This document shows positions 51,245 through 61,056 of a stretch of 64,000 nucleotides of DNA, piece after piece (the first letter of the stretch is position 1; each line of letters opens with the position of its first letter). The notes beneath the pieces are model-generated. The model was not told where the DNA came from. It was given only the letters and a program-made list of their open reading frames with translations, and ran no database searches. Source of the DNA: Micromonospora sediminimaris (GTDB lineage: Bacteria; Actinomycetota; Actinomycetes; Mycobacteriales; Micromonosporaceae); the NCBI GenBank assembly GCA_900112325.1, contig FOLJ01000003.1, positions 310,001 to 374,000 of the forward strand. Reading direction: 5' to 3'. The translations under genes and the position numbers were made by a program.

Positions 51245-52353
51245 GAGCGGGTCGTCCTCGTCCTGAGCACCAGCGTCAGGAACAGCGGGCCGCCGACCAC
51301 GGCGGTGATCAGGCCGACCTGAAGTTCGCCGGGACGGCCAACGACCCGGCCGAGCACGTCGGAGCCGAGCAGCAGCACCGGAGCGAGCAGCGCACAGTAG
51401 GGCAACAGCCAGCGCAGGTCGGGGCCGGTGAGGGCACGGACCAGGTGCGGCACGAGCAGCCCGACGAAGACGATAGGTCCGCAGGCTGCGGTGGCCGCCC
51501 CGCAGAGCAGAGTGATGGCGAGGATCACACCGGCTCGGGCCACGGCCGGCCGGGCTCCCAGGGCCTGCGCGGCGTCGTCGCCGAGGGCGAGCGCGTTCAG
51601 CGGCCGGGCGGCGGCCAACGCGACAAGCAGCCCGACGGCGATGAACGGCAGCACCCGCAGCACCGTGCCGGTGTCGGCGCTGGCCAGTGACCCGACGGTC
51701 CAGAAGCGCAGCCGTTCCAGACCGGCCGCGTTGAGCAGCATCACCGCGCTGACGTACGAGTACAGGGCCGCGTTGAGCGCCGCGCCGGCCAACGCCAGGC
51801 GGGCGGGCGTGGCCGCGCGACCGCCACCGACCGCGTACACCCCGACGGTGACGATGGCGGCGCCGAGCAGCGCGAACCATACCTGCCCGGTGCCGCCACC
51901 GAGGCCGAACAGGGCGGTGGCGGTGGCGATGGCGGCGGCGGCTCCGGCGTTGATACCGAGCAGACCAGGGTCGGCCAAGGGGTTGCGGGTCAGCGCCTGC
52001 ATCGCCGCGCCGGCCACGCCGAGCGCGGCGCCGGCCAACAGACCGAGCAGCGTGCGCGGTAGCCGCAGCTCCCGCACCACCGCGTACTCGGCGGCGTCGC
52101 GGTCGGTCAGGGCGTGCCAGACCTCGCCCGGGGGGATCTGCTTGGCACCGACGGCCATGCTGAGCACCGCGACCGTGAGCAGGGTCAGCGCGGCCATGAG
52201 GAGACCGCTGGCGCGTAGGGCGGTGCGGCGGTGCCGGGGCGGTGCGGTCGACCGGGTCGGCGTCTCATAGGGTGGCGACTCGATGACGGACAGTGTGAAC
52301 TCCAGTGTGGTGCGAAACGCCGTCGGGACTTGACAGGAGCCGAGTCTAGGCAC
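51241..52353 (-). CDS. Ferric-siderophore ABC transporter permease (FecCD), first
   Basis: 370 residues if GTG 52353 is used. The FecCD core is clear (LRLPRTLLGLLAGAALGVAGAAMQALTRNPLADPGLLGINAGA; GPIVFVGLLVPHLVRALTG). The N-terminal 40-50 residues are not homologous. GTG 52353 sits 6 bases after a TAACCT hexamer inside the iron box, consistent with a leaderless message. A CTG at 52293 with GGAG 6 bases upstream is an alternative. First gene of the leftward operon of permeases, ATPase, acylase and acyltransferase. Confidence 0.9.
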   Translation of the reverse strand: MPRLGSCQVPTAFRTTLEFTLSVIESPPYETPTRSTAPPRHRRTALRASGLLMAALTLLTVAVLSMAVGAKQIPPGEVWHALTDRDAAEYAVVRELRLPRTLLGLLAGAALGVAGAAMQALTRNPLADPGLLGINAGAAAAIATATALFGLGGGTGQVWFALLGAAIVTVGVYAVGGGRAATPARLALAGAALNAALYSYVSAVMLLNAAGLERLRFWTVGSLASADTGTVLRVLPFIAVGLLVALAAARPLNALALGDDAAQALGARPAVARAGVILAITLLCGAATAACGPIVFVGLLVPHLVRALTGPDLRWLLPYCALLAPVLLLGSDVLGRVVGRPGELQVGLITAVVGGPLFLTLVLRTRTTRS

Positions 52354-52357
52354 GAAG

Positions 52358-52376
52358 TTAGGTTAGGTTAGCCTAA
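52358..52376. promoter_or_regulatory. Iron box (IdeR/DmdR1-type operator)
   Basis: TTAGGTTAGGTTAGCCTAA matches the 19-bp IdeR/DmdR1/DtxR consensus TTAGGTTAGGCTAACCTAA at 17 positions. It lies between the divergent permease and binding-protein genes and should repress both operons when iron is plentiful. Confidence 0.92.
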
Positions 52377-52422
52377 CCCCCGGCTGTCCATGGTCCGAGA
52401 CCCTGATCGAAAGACGACACGA

Positions 52423-53451
52423 ATGTCTGAGCACCCCTCTCCCCGTCGCCTCTCCCGCCGGGGGCTGCTCGCCGTCGGCGGTGCCGCCGTGGCCGCCGCA
52501 CTCGTCGGCTGCGGCCGCGACGATGCCTCCGGAACCAACGGCGACAACGCCTCCGGGCCCTGGTCGTTCACCGACGACCGCCCCGAGGAGGTCACCGCCG
52601 ACGCCCGGCCGGAGCGGGTGGTCGCCTTCACCGGTTCCGCCGCGGCACTTGTCGACTTCGGACTCGGCCGCGAGATCGTCGGCGTCTTCGGTGAGACGAA
52701 GAAGGCCGACGGCAGCGTCGAGCCGCAGGCCGGTGACCTGGACGTGGAGAGCGTCGAGATCCTCGGCAACGTCTGGGGCGAGTTCAGCGTCGAGAAGTAC
52801 GCCGCCCTCCGCCCGGAGCTGCTGGTCACCCACATGTACGACCCGGGCGCCTACTGGTACGTCCCCGACGAGAGCAAGGACAAGATCCTGCCGCTGGCGC
52901 CGGTGGTGACCATCACCACCGCGCGGGTGCCGATGACCAAGCCCATCGAACGGTACGCCCAACTCGCCGAGTCCCTCGGCGCCGACCTGTCGGCACCGAA
53001 GGTCACCGACGCCAAGGCCCGGTTCGAGGCCGCCGCCGAGGCGGTCCGCCAGGCGGTAGCGGCCAACCCCGGCATCAAGGTGATGGCCGCCTCCGGCAGC
53101 CCCGACCTGTTCTACGTCTCCAACCCGAAGGTCAGCACCGACCTGATGTACTTCGCCGAACTCGGCGTCGACATCGTGGTGCCGACCAAGCTGGAAGCCG
53201 GCGACTACTTCGAGGCGCTCAGCTGGGAGAACACCGGCAAGTTCCCCGCCGACCTGATCCTGCTCGACAACCGCAGCACCGCCCTGCAACCCACCGACCT
53301 GGCCGCCAAGCCCACCTGGAAGCAACTGCCCGCTGTGCAGGCCGGGCAGGTCACGCCGTGGGACGCGGTGCCCCGCTTCTCGTACGCGGGCGCGGCTCCG
53401 CTGCTGGAGAACCTCGCCAAGGCGATCCGGGGGGCGAAGAAGCTCACCTGA
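52423..53451 (+). CDS. Ferric-siderophore binding lipoprotein
   Basis: 342 residues. The N-terminus has twin arginines (LSRRGLLAVGG) and a lipobox ALVGC, so it is likely Tat-exported and lipid-anchored. The FepB/FhuD-type fold follows: PERVVAFTGSAAALVDFGLGREIVGVFGE, RPELLVTHMYDPGAYWY, and PAVQAGQVTPWDAVPRFSYAGAAPLLENL at the end. It delivers ferrioxamine-type complexes to the permease pair. ATG 52423, about 47 bp after the iron box. Confidence 0.93.
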   Translation: MSEHPSPRRLSRRGLLAVGGAAVAAALVGCGRDDASGTNGDNASGPWSFTDDRPEEVTADARPERVVAFTGSAAALVDFGLGREIVGVFGETKKADGSVEPQAGDLDVESVEILGNVWGEFSVEKYAALRPELLVTHMYDPGAYWYVPDESKDKILPLAPVVTITTARVPMTKPIERYAQLAESLGADLSAPKVTDAKARFEAAAEAVRQAVAANPGIKVMAASGSPDLFYVSNPKVSTDLMYFAELGVDIVVPTKLEAGDYFEALSWENTGKFPADLILLDNRSTALQPTDLAAKPTWKQLPAVQAGQVTPWDAVPRFSYAGAAPLLENLAKAIRGAKKLT

Positions 53452-53458
53452 CGCCGCC

Positions 53459-53550
53459 GGGCGGCCGGCCACGGTCGACCACCGCACCGGCCGCCCCGCC
53501 ACCGCCCTCCCAGAATCGAAGTGCCCGCCGCCCACCTGTCGTGCGGCGGG
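53459..53550 (+). terminator. Two hairpins between binding-protein gene and desA
   Basis: A 10-bp GC inverted repeat (53459-53468 / 53487-53496) just after the binding-protein stop, and a second hairpin with 8-bp arms (53524-53531 / 53543-53550). Neither has a long T-tract. They may attenuate read-through from the iron-box promoter into desABCD or protect the upstream message. Confidence 0.55.
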
Positions 53551-53596
53551 TTCCGGCTGCCCGAAAACCGAACCGCCGAGCGTGGAGGACACGTCC

Positions 53597-55147
53597 ATGA
53601 CCCTGCCGGTGCACACCGCCGAGGCAACGCCGACCCACCCCAAGCCCGGGACCACACCCGCCCGGGCGCACCTGCTCAACGCCGACACGGTCGAGCAGTA
53701 CCGCCGCGCGGTGGCCGCCGGCACCGACCGGGTGGCCCGTCGGGTGGCGGAGGCGAACGGACCCTTCACCGGCGTACGCCCGGACGAACTCGCTCCGCAG
53801 GTGGAGGCGATCGATCTGGACCGGCCGTTGGGCGACACCACCGCCGCGCTCGACGAACTGGAGGACGTCTACCTGCGCGACGCGGTCTGGTTCCACCACC
53901 CTCGTTACCTGGCCCACCTCAACTGCCCCGTGGTGATCCCGGCGCTGCTCGGCGAGGCGGTCCTCAGCGCCGTCAACTCCTCCATGGACACCTGGGACCA
54001 GAGCGCCGGCGGCACCCTGATCGAGCGCCGGCTCATCGAGTGGACCGCCGACCGGATCGGTCTCGGCCCGGCCGCCGACGGCGTGTTCACCAGCGGTGGC
54101 ACCCAGTCCAACCTGCACGCTCTGCTGCTGGCCCGGGAGGAGGCGCTGGCCGCCGCGACGCCCGCCGACCGACGGATCCTGCTGCCCCAGCTGCGGATCA
54201 TCGCCTCGGCGGCCGGTCACTTCAGCGTGCAGAAGGCGGCAAAGCTGCTCGGCCTGGCACCGGATGCGGTCGTGGTGGTGGAAACGGGCCCCGACCGGCG
54301 GATGCGCCCCGGCGCGGTCCGCCACGAGATCGCCCGCTGCCGGCGCGCCGGACTGACCGTCATGGCGGTGGTGGCCACCGCCGGCACCACCGACTTCGGC
54401 ACCATCGACCCGCTCGACGACATTGCCGAGGTGTGCGCGACGTCCGGCGTGTGGCTGCACGTCGACGCCGCGTACGGCTGCGGGTTGCTGGTCTCGCCCA
54501 CCCGCCGGCACCTGCTCGACGGCATCGAACGCGCGGACTCGGTGACTGTCGACTACCACAAGTCCTTCTTCCAGCCGGTCAGCTCCAGTGCGCTGGTGGT
54601 CCGCGACCGGCGGACCCTGCGGCACGCCACCTGGCACGCCGACTACCTCAACCCGGCCCGGATGGTCGCCCAGCGCATCCCCAACCAGGTCGACAAGAGC
54701 CTGCAGACCACCCGCCGGTTCGATGCGCTCAAACTCTGGCTGACCCTGCGGGTGATGGGGCCCGACGCCGTCGGTGAGCTGTTCGACGAGGTCTGCGACC
54801 GGGCCGCGCAGGCGTGGGAGTTGGTCGCCGCCGACCCGCGTTTCGAGGTGCTGACCCGGTCACAGCTGAGCACCGTGGTGTTCCGCTGGCGACCCACCGG
54901 ACCCGGCCGGGACCTGGCCGACGCGGCCAACCTGCGGGCCCGCGAGGCGTTGGCCGCCTCCGGTCTCGCCGTGGTCGCCGGCACCAGGGTCGACGGCCGG
55001 CAGTACCTCAAGTTCACCGTCCTGAACCCGGCCACCACCACAGAGGACGTCGCCTACGTGCTGGACCTGATCGCCGAGCATGCCGGCCGTCACGTGCACG
55101 AACACGCCGGCGCGTCCACCGCCGACCTGACCTGCCCGGTCGGCTGA
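53597..55147 (+). CDS. desA: DesA-type PLP-dependent lysine decarboxylase
   Basis: 516 residues of the group II decarboxylase family. PLP lysine in [25 protein letters not shown] upstream, and [21 protein letters not shown] for phosphate binding. It converts lysine to cadaverine, the first step of desferrioxamine synthesis. ATG 53597 has GGAGG 8 bases upstream. First of four consecutive genes desA-desB-desC-desD; no separate iron box is seen in the 145 bp before it. Confidence 0.94.
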   Translation: MTLPVHTAEATPTHPKPGTTPARAHLLNADTVEQYRRAVAAGTDRVARRVAEANGPFTGVRPDELAPQVEAIDLDRPLGDTTAALDELEDVYLRDAVWFHHPRYLAHLNCPVVIPALLGEAVLSAVNSSMDTWDQSAGGTLIERRLIEWTADRIGLGPAADGVFTSGGTQSNLHALLLAREEALAAATPADRRILLPQLRIIASAAGHFSVQKAAKLLGLAPDAVVVVETGPDRRMRPGAVRHEIARCRRAGLTVMAVVATAGTTDFGTIDPLDDIAEVCATSGVWLHVDAAYGCGLLVSPTRRHLLDGIERADSVTVDYHKSFFQPVSSSALVVRDRRTLRHATWHADYLNPARMVAQRIPNQVDKSLQTTRRFDALKLWLTLRVMGPDAVGELFDEVCDRAAQAWELVAADPRFEVLTRSQLSTVVFRWRPTGPGRDLADAANLRAREALAASGLAVVAGTRVDGRQYLKFTVLNPATTTEDVAYVLDLIAEHAGRHVHEHAGASTADLTCPVG

Positions 55148-55182
55148 CCGTGCCACCTGCCAACCCGAGCCTGGAGGGCCGG

Positions 55183-56463
55183 ATGGAAAGCTACGACTTC
55201 ATCGGGATCGGCCTCGGGCCGTACAACCTCGGTCTGGCCTGCCTGACCGCACCCATCGCCGACCTCGACGGGCTGTTCCTGGAGGCCCGTGACGATGTCT
55301 CCTGGCATCCCGGCATGCTGCTGGAGTCGTCCCGGTTGCAGACGCCGTTCCTGGCCGACCTGGTCACCCTCGCCGACCCCACCTCGCCCTTCTCCTTCCT
55401 CAACTACCTCAAGGAGATCGGCCGGCTCTACCCCTTCTACATCCGGGAGAACTTCTTCCCGCTGCGGGTCGAGTACGACGCGTACTGCCGCTGGGCCGCC
55501 GCCAAACTGCCAAACCTGCGGTTCGGGCACCAGGTCACCGCCGTCGAGTACGACCCGGCCGACGACCGGTACGTGGTGACCGCCACCGCCGACGGCGCAA
55601 CCGTTACCCACCGAGCCCGGCACCTGGTGCTCGGCACCGGCACCCCGCCACACCTGCCGGGTGCCTGCGCCGGGCTGACCTCCGACGCGGTGCACAACTC
55701 CCGGTACCTGGAACACCGGGACGCGTTGCGGGCCAAGCGGAGCATCACAATCGTCGGCAGCGGGCAGAGCGCCGCCGAGATCTACCACGATCTGCTCGGT
55801 GACATCCACCACCACGGTTACCAGCTGAACTGGGTTACCCGCTCGCCCCGCTTCTTCCCGCTTGAGTACACCAAGCTCACGCTGGAGATGACCTCGCCGG
55901 ACTACGTGGACTACTTCCACGCGCTGCCCGAGCCCACCCGGTACCGGCTGGAGGCCGACCAGAAAGGGCTGTTCAAGGGGATCTCCGCCGAGCTGGTCAA
56001 CGACATCTACGACCTGCTCTACGCCTCCAGCATCAACGGCCCGGTGAACACCCGGTTGCTTACCAACACCGAGCTGACCGGGGTCACCCACGACGAGAGC
56101 ACCGGCGTGCACACCCTCCGGCTGCGCCACGTCGAGCAGGAGCGGGACTTCACAGTGGACACCGAAGGGCTGGTGCTGGCCACCGGCTACCGGTACGAGG
56201 TGCCCGCCTTCCTGGAGCCGGTCCGGGACCGGCTGCGCTTCGACCACCACGGTCGGCTCGACGTCGCCCGCAACTACAGTGTGGACTCCACCGGGCGTGG
56301 CGTGTTCCTGCAGAACGGGGGCACCCACACGCACAGCATCACCTCGCCAGATCTCGGCATGGGTCCGTACCGCAACAGCTGGATAATCCGGGAACTGCTC
56401 GGCCGCGAGCCGTACCCGATCGAGAAGTCGATCGCCTTCCAGGACTTCGGGGTGACCGGGTGA
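55183..56463 (+). CDS. desB: DesB-type cadaverine/lysine N-monooxygenase
   Basis: 426 residues of the IucD/SidA flavin N-hydroxylase family. FAD motif [21 protein letters not shown] motif [18 protein letters not shown], and the terminal ATGYRYEVP signature. It hydroxylates cadaverine to N-hydroxycadaverine. ATG 55183 with GGAGG upstream is preferred over GTG 55150. It overlaps desC by GTGA. Confidence 0.94.
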   Translation: MESYDFIGIGLGPYNLGLACLTAPIADLDGLFLEARDDVSWHPGMLLESSRLQTPFLADLVTLADPTSPFSFLNYLKEIGRLYPFYIRENFFPLRVEYDAYCRWAAAKLPNLRFGHQVTAVEYDPADDRYVVTATADGATVTHRARHLVLGTGTPPHLPGACAGLTSDAVHNSRYLEHRDALRAKRSITIVGSGQSAAEIYHDLLGDIHHHGYQLNWVTRSPRFFPLEYTKLTLEMTSPDYVDYFHALPEPTRYRLEADQKGLFKGISAELVNDIYDLLYASSINGPVNTRLLTNTELTGVTHDESTGVHTLRLRHVEQERDFTVDTEGLVLATGYRYEVPAFLEPVRDRLRFDHHGRLDVARNYSVDSTGRGVFLQNGGTHTHSITSPDLGMGPYRNSWIIRELLGREPYPIEKSIAFQDFGVTG

Positions 56464-57038
56464 CCCAGCTCGTCTACACCCGCCACGATCGGCGACTCGG
56501 CGAGTTCGCCCTGCGTACGCTCGACGTGGCTGCCGACGCGCCGCTGCTGCACCGGTGGGTCACCCACCCCAAGGCGGCATTCTGGCTGATGCAGGACGCC
56601 GACGTCGACGCCGTGGCCGCCGAGTACCAGCGCATCGCCGATCATCCGCACCACGAGGCGTACCTCGGTCTGTGGCGGGGCGAGCCGGCGTTCCTCGCCG
56701 AACGCTACGATCCGGCGCGCGTCGAGCTGGTCGGCCTGCATGACGCCCGGCCGGGCGACGTCGGGATGCACTTCCTCTGCGCGCCCGCCGACGCTCCCGT
56801 GTCCGGCTTCACCCGGGCGGTCATCACCACCGTGATGGCCTGGCTTTTCGCCGATCCTGCCACGGCGCGGGTCGTGGTCGAGCCGGACGTGCGTAACACC
56901 GCCGTGCACGCGCTCAACGCGGCGGTCGGCTTCGATGTGGTCGGACCGGTCACCAAGCCGGAGAAGACGGCCCTGCTGAGTGTCTGCACCCGGCAGCGGT
57001 TCCTGGCCGCGACCCGAGACGAAGGAGTACCGGCATGA
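56460..57038 (+). CDS. desC: DesC-type N-hydroxycadaverine acyltransferase
   Basis: 192 residues, a siderophore GNAT like the one at 46737 but in the biosynthetic operon: [27 protein letters not shown] at the N-terminus and [31 protein letters not shown] with [20 protein letters not shown] at the CoA site. It transfers succinyl, acetyl or other acyl groups from CoA to N-hydroxycadaverine. Overlaps desB (GTGA) and desD (ATGA). Confidence 0.93.
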   Translation: MTQLVYTRHDRRLGEFALRTLDVAADAPLLHRWVTHPKAAFWLMQDADVDAVAAEYQRIADHPHHEAYLGLWRGEPAFLAERYDPARVELVGLHDARPGDVGMHFLCAPADAPVSGFTRAVITTVMAWLFADPATARVVVEPDVRNTAVHALNAAVGFDVVGPVTKPEKTALLSVCTRQRFLAATRDEGVPA

Positions 57039-58840
57039 CCTCGCGCTCACCCGTCGCCCACCTGCGCCCGCAGACCTGGGAGCGGGCCAACCGCCTGCTG
57101 GTGCGCAAGGCGCTCGCCGAGTTCACCCACGAGCGCCTGCTCACTCCCGAACCGGACGGCCCGGCTGCCGCCGACGGCGCCGGCCGCCGCTGGTACGCCG
57201 TCACCGCCGCCTCCGGCGCGGTCCGGTACCGGTTCGCGGCCCGGGTGCTGACCCTGGAGCACTGGGACATCGATCCGGAGAGCATCACCCGGCACCGGGA
57301 CGGCGAGCCGCTGCCGCTGGACGCGGTCGACCTCTGCCTCGACCTGCGCGACGCGCTCGGCCTCACCGACCGGATCCTGCCCGTCTACCTTGAGGAGATC
57401 ACCTCCACCCTCGCCGGCCTGGCATACAAGCTGGACAACGCGCTGCCCAGCGCTGCGAAGCTGGTGGAGGCCGACTTCCAGACCATCGAGACGTCGATGA
57501 CCGAGGGCCACCCCTGCTTCGTGGCCAACAACGGGCGACTCGGCTTCGGTGTCGACGAGTACCACAGGTACGCCCCCGAGGCGGCCCACCCGGTCCGGCT
57601 GGTCTGGCTCGCCGCCCACCGCGACCACGCCACCTTCACCAGCGCCGCCGACCTGGACGAGGAGACGCTGCTGCGTGCCGAGCTGGGCGAGGAAACCCTC
57701 GCCCGCTTCGCCGCGACCATGACCGAGCTGGGCCTGGACCTCGCCGACTACCACCTCATTCCGGTGCACCCCTGGCAGTGGTGGAACAAGCTGTCGGTCA
57801 CCTTCGCCGGCGAGGTAGCGCGTCGCCGGCTGGTCTGCCTCGGTGAAGGCCCCGACGAGTACCTCGCCCAGCAGTCCATCCGTACCTTCTTCAACGTCAG
57901 CCATCCGGAGCGGCACTACGTCAAGACGGCGCTGTCCGTGCTGAACATGGGCTTCATGCGGGGCCTGTCGGCCGCGTACATGGAGGCCACTCCGGCCATC
58001 AACGACTGGTTGGCCGACCTGATCGACGGCGACGAGGTGTTCCGAGCCACCGGGCTGACCATCATCCGGGAGCGGGCCGCCGTCGGCTACCGGCACCGCC
58101 AGTACGAGGCCGCCACAGACCGCTACTCGCCGTACCGGAAGATGCTTGCCGCGCTCTGGCGGGAGAGCCCGGTGCCCGACCTGGCTGACGGCCAGCGACT
58201 GGCCACCATGGCGTCACTGCTGCACGTCGACGCCGACGGGCGGTCGTTCGCCGCCGAGCTGATCGCCGCCTCCGGGCTGGCGCCGGGGGTGTGGCTGCGC
58301 CGCTACCTGAACGCCTACCTGACTCCGCTGCTGCACGCGTTCTACGCCTACGACCTGGCGTTCATGCCACACGGCGAGAACGTCATCCTGGTGCTGCGCG
58401 ACGGGGCCGTGGAGCGGGCGATCTTCAAGGACATCGCCGAGGAGATCGTGGTGATGAGCGCCGCGGCGCAGCTGCCACCGGCGGTGGAGCGGGTCCGCGC
58501 CGACATTCCGGAGGACATGAAGCTGCTGTCGATCTTCACCGACGTCTTCGACTGCTTCTTCCGCTTCCTCGGCGCGACGCTGGCCGATCAGGGCGTCATC
58601 GGCGAGGAGGAGTTCTGGCGTACGGTGGCCGACTGCGCCACCGAGTACGCCGGCCGGGTACCCCACCTGGCCGACCGGCTGACCCGCTACGACCTGTTCG
58701 CCCCGGAGTTCGCGCTGTCCTGCCTCAACCGGCTTCAGCTGCGCGACAACCAGCAGATGGTCGACCTCGCCGACCCGTCCGCAGCCCTGCAACTGGTCGG
58801 TGGTCTGACCAATCCGATCGCCCGCTTCGCACCGTCCTGA
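57035..58840 (+). CDS. desD: DesD-type NIS siderophore synthetase
   Basis: 601 residues of the IucA/IucC family. The ATP/carboxylate region is EGHPCFVANNGRLGFGVDEYHRYAPE, followed by IPVHPWQWWN and the FhuF-like C-terminal domain with AFYAYDLAFMPHGENVILVL. It condenses and cyclises N-hydroxy-N-succinylcadaverine units into desferrioxamine-type siderophores. The usual full length (~595 residues) is preserved. Last gene of the biosynthetic operon. Confidence 0.95.
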   Translation: MTSRSPVAHLRPQTWERANRLLVRKALAEFTHERLLTPEPDGPAAADGAGRRWYAVTAASGAVRYRFAARVLTLEHWDIDPESITRHRDGEPLPLDAVDLCLDLRDALGLTDRILPVYLEEITSTLAGLAYKLDNALPSAAKLVEADFQTIETSMTEGHPCFVANNGRLGFGVDEYHRYAPEAAHPVRLVWLAAHRDHATFTSAADLDEETLLRAELGEETLARFAATMTELGLDLADYHLIPVHPWQWWNKLSVTFAGEVARRRLVCLGEGPDEYLAQQSIRTFFNVSHPERHYVKTALSVLNMGFMRGLSAAYMEATPAINDWLADLIDGDEVFRATGLTIIRERAAVGYRHRQYEAATDRYSPYRKMLAALWRESPVPDLADGQRLATMASLLHVDADGRSFAAELIAASGLAPGVWLRRYLNAYLTPLLHAFYAYDLAFMPHGENVILVLRDGAVERAIFKDIAEEIVVMSAAAQLPPAVERVRADIPEDMKLLSIFTDVFDCFFRFLGATLADQGVIGEEEFWRTVADCATEYAGRVPHLADRLTRYDLFAPEFALSCLNRLQLRDNQQMVDLADPSAALQLVGGLTNPIARFAPS

Positions 58841-58896
58841 CCTGCGGCACACCCAGGTCCCGTCCCGGCGACGGCCGTCGCCGGGACGGTTGCGGA

Positions 58897-59748
58897 TCAA
58901 CCGGGGTGTGGGCCGAGCTGGTCGATGGTGTAGCCGTCGGGGTACGTCCTCGTGCTGATCACCCCGTCGGTGAACAGCGGCTCGGCGCGGGGCCGGCCCA
59001 GCTGGCGCAGCAGCCACGCTCGGACGCGTAGCCCGGCGTGCAGCCCGGCCCGCACCGGCCAGGCCGGCCTGGCGACCCGGGTGGCCGCGCGCAGTCGGTC
59101 GTCGTACAGCGCGGCGACCAGGGCGTCGCCGATCGGAGTCAGGGGGCGCGGCAGCCGGCCGAGCAGCAGCTCCCGGGTGGCCCGCTCGATCGCCGCCGCG
59201 TCGTCGTTGGGCCGCAGGTGTGCCGCGTCGTACGCGTCGAACCAGCCGACGAACTCCTGATAGGTCTCCGGGATGTCCGTGATCCCCATCCGGCGGCCAA
59301 GTTCCCGGTAGAAGACGTGGGTGGCGCGCCGCTCGTGACAGCAGGTACGGCGCCAACCGTACCTGTCGATCCACCGGGTCGGGATCACCACCAGGCAGCC
59401 GAGTACGTATCGGTAGTGGTCGTTGCCGATGCCGTACGGGCGGTGGATCTGGTTGACCCGACGCAGCGCGGAGCGCCCGCGCGGATGGTCGAAGCCGTTG
59501 AGCACCATCTCGTACATCAGCAGGCCGGTGTCGTCGATGCGCTTGCGGGTCCGCCGCGTCAGCTCGCCGGTGGCGGTGTGCACGGCGGCGATCTCCGGGA
59601 TCGAGAAGGAGCGGTTGAACGCCAGGTTGAGCCCGAGCCGCAGATCCCAGCAGAACTCGTGGCGCAGCATCGTCTGGTAGATCGCCAGGTGGTCACGCTC
59701 GGGGTCGAGCGACCGGATGCGCGCCAGGTTGGCGTGACGGTCTCGCAA
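58897..59748 (-). CDS. MpaB-like oxygenase (DUF2236 family)
   Basis: 283 residues. The DUF2236/MpaB pattern of histidines is present: IYQTMLRHEFCWDLRLGLNLAFNRSFSIPEIA, RRVNQIHRPYGIGNDHYRYVLG, and CCHERRATHVFYRELGRRMGI. Relatives include heme-containing latex-clearing enzymes and oxidases, so a heme-dependent oxygenase is possible. TTG 59748 is chosen because GAGGAG lies 6 bases upstream. Located 57 bp from desD on the opposite strand; no functional link is evident. Confidence 0.83.
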   Translation of the reverse strand: MRDRHANLARIRSLDPERDHLAIYQTMLRHEFCWDLRLGLNLAFNRSFSIPEIAAVHTATGELTRRTRKRIDDTGLLMYEMVLNGFDHPRGRSALRRVNQIHRPYGIGNDHYRYVLGCLVVIPTRWIDRYGWRRTCCHERRATHVFYRELGRRMGITDIPETYQEFVGWFDAYDAAHLRPNDDAAAIERATRELLLGRLPRPLTPIGDALVAALYDDRLRAATRVARPAWPVRAGLHAGLRVRAWLLRQLGRPRAEPLFTDGVISTRTYPDGYTIDQLGPHPG

Positions 59749-59829
59749 CGGCAGCTCCTCCAGCGGTGGTCGTCCGTCGGCCCCGCCGGCTGGTCCGGCC
59801 GGCCGCTGGGCGGCCTGCGGGCCGCCGGC

Positions 59830-59906
59830 TCAGGCCGGGCCAGCTCGGTCAGGCCGGGCCAGCTCGGTCAGGCCGGGCCAGCTCGGTCAGGCCGCGGCCA
59901 GCTCGG
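59830..59906. repeat. 19-bp tandem repeat at end of phosphotransferase gene
   Basis: Three perfect 19-bp copies (59830-59848, 59849-59867, 59868-59886), then a 20-bp variant (59887-59906) that overlaps the last codons of the phosphotransferase gene. The array seems to have grown outward from the coding end, between it and the MpaB-like gene. Confidence 0.85.
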
Positions 59907-60924
59907 TCAGGTCGCGGTCGAGCAGCTCGGCCAGCAGGGTGTGCCGGCCGGGGTCGTTGTCGGGCGTGATGCCCCGGCTGGGCATCTCCACGGTCATCAG
60001 CAGGTGCAGGTGCATCCGGTACAGCGCGAGCCGGCGGCGGGCCCCGTCGTCGAGGACCAGTGGCCCGCCGGTGACCTCGGCGTATCCGCGCAGGAACGGG
60101 TGCGTCGGTTCGTCCTCGGCGCGACGGAACAGCAGCGGAGAGACCAGATCGAGCAGCGGATCGCCGTAGAGGAACCGCTCGCCGTCGACCAGGCCACACA
60201 TCCGGTGCACACCGTCGCCGTCCAGGGCGGCGAGCACGTTGCCGTCCCAGCAGTCGAAGTGCAGCAGCGCCGGCCGGCGTACCGTGTCGAGCAGTTCGCC
60301 GTGCCGGGCCACAAGCGCCCGGAACCGCTGCGGCGGCGCGGGCAGCGTCACCTCCCAGTCGGCCGCGTCGGCGAGCAGGTCGTCGATGATCGCCGCGAAC
60401 GCGGCCGACCAGGTCGCCCCGCCGGTGCGGCCGGCGTCGTAGCCGAACCGGTCGCCGGTGATCCGGTGCAGGGCGGCCGTGGCCGCGCCCAGGTCGGCGC
60501 GGACCGCCGCGTCGTCGCCGTCCAGCTCGGGCAGGGCCCGGCCGGGCAGTCGGCCGGTGACCAGCCACTCACCGAGTCGCCGGTCGTGGCCGTGGTGCAG
60601 CACCGGCGGCACCGGCACCTGCGGTGCCCGCTCGGCGACCAGCCGGAAGTACCGGGCCTCGGCGGCGAGCAGGTCGGTCTCGTAGCGCAGCAGCCGGGCG
60701 GTGGGCGGCGGGGCGACCTTCAGCACCACGTCCCGGTGACCGGGGCGCGTGCGGCCCGCCCCCGGCCGGTCGCCGTCGAGGCGGACCCACCACACCGCGG
60801 CGAAACCGCCACCGGACAGCGGCCCGCAGTCGGCCACCCGCCGATCCGGACCGAACGAGCACCGTACGAAGTCGACCACGTCGTCGGGGGAGAGAACCCG
60901 CTGCGTTGGACTGACCGGCGCCAC
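59887..60924 (-). CDS. Aminoglycoside-phosphotransferase-fold kinase
   Basis: 345 residues of the APH/choline-kinase fold. N-terminal lobe LSGGGFAAVWWVRLDG...DVVLKVAPP, catalytic loop LLHFDCWDGNVLA (H-x-D-x4-N) and metal site GLVDGERFLYGDPLLDL. It phosphorylates a small hydroxyl compound, perhaps an antibiotic or metabolite; substrate unknown. GTG 60924 is used. Its last codons lie in a 19-bp tandem repeat array. Confidence 0.88.
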   Translation of the reverse strand: MAPVSPTQRVLSPDDVVDFVRCSFGPDRRVADCGPLSGGGFAAVWWVRLDGDRPGAGRTRPGHRDVVLKVAPPPTARLLRYETDLLAAEARYFRLVAERAPQVPVPPVLHHGHDRRLGEWLVTGRLPGRALPELDGDDAAVRADLGAATAALHRITGDRFGYDAGRTGGATWSAAFAAIIDDLLADAADWEVTLPAPPQRFRALVARHGELLDTVRRPALLHFDCWDGNVLAALDGDGVHRMCGLVDGERFLYGDPLLDLVSPLLFRRAEDEPTHPFLRGYAEVTGGPLVLDDGARRRLALYRMHLHLLMTVEMPSRGITPDNDPGRHTLLAELLDRDLTELAAA

Positions 60925-61056
60925 CCGGACAGCGTAGGCCGCGCTCCGCCCGCTGTCCGTCCCGTGCCCGCCGCCACACCCGGGGTGCGGCCGGCGGGCG
61001 GTACGGGTCAGCCGTCGGTCACCACCCCGGTCAGCACCACCTCCGGCACCGGCCCG

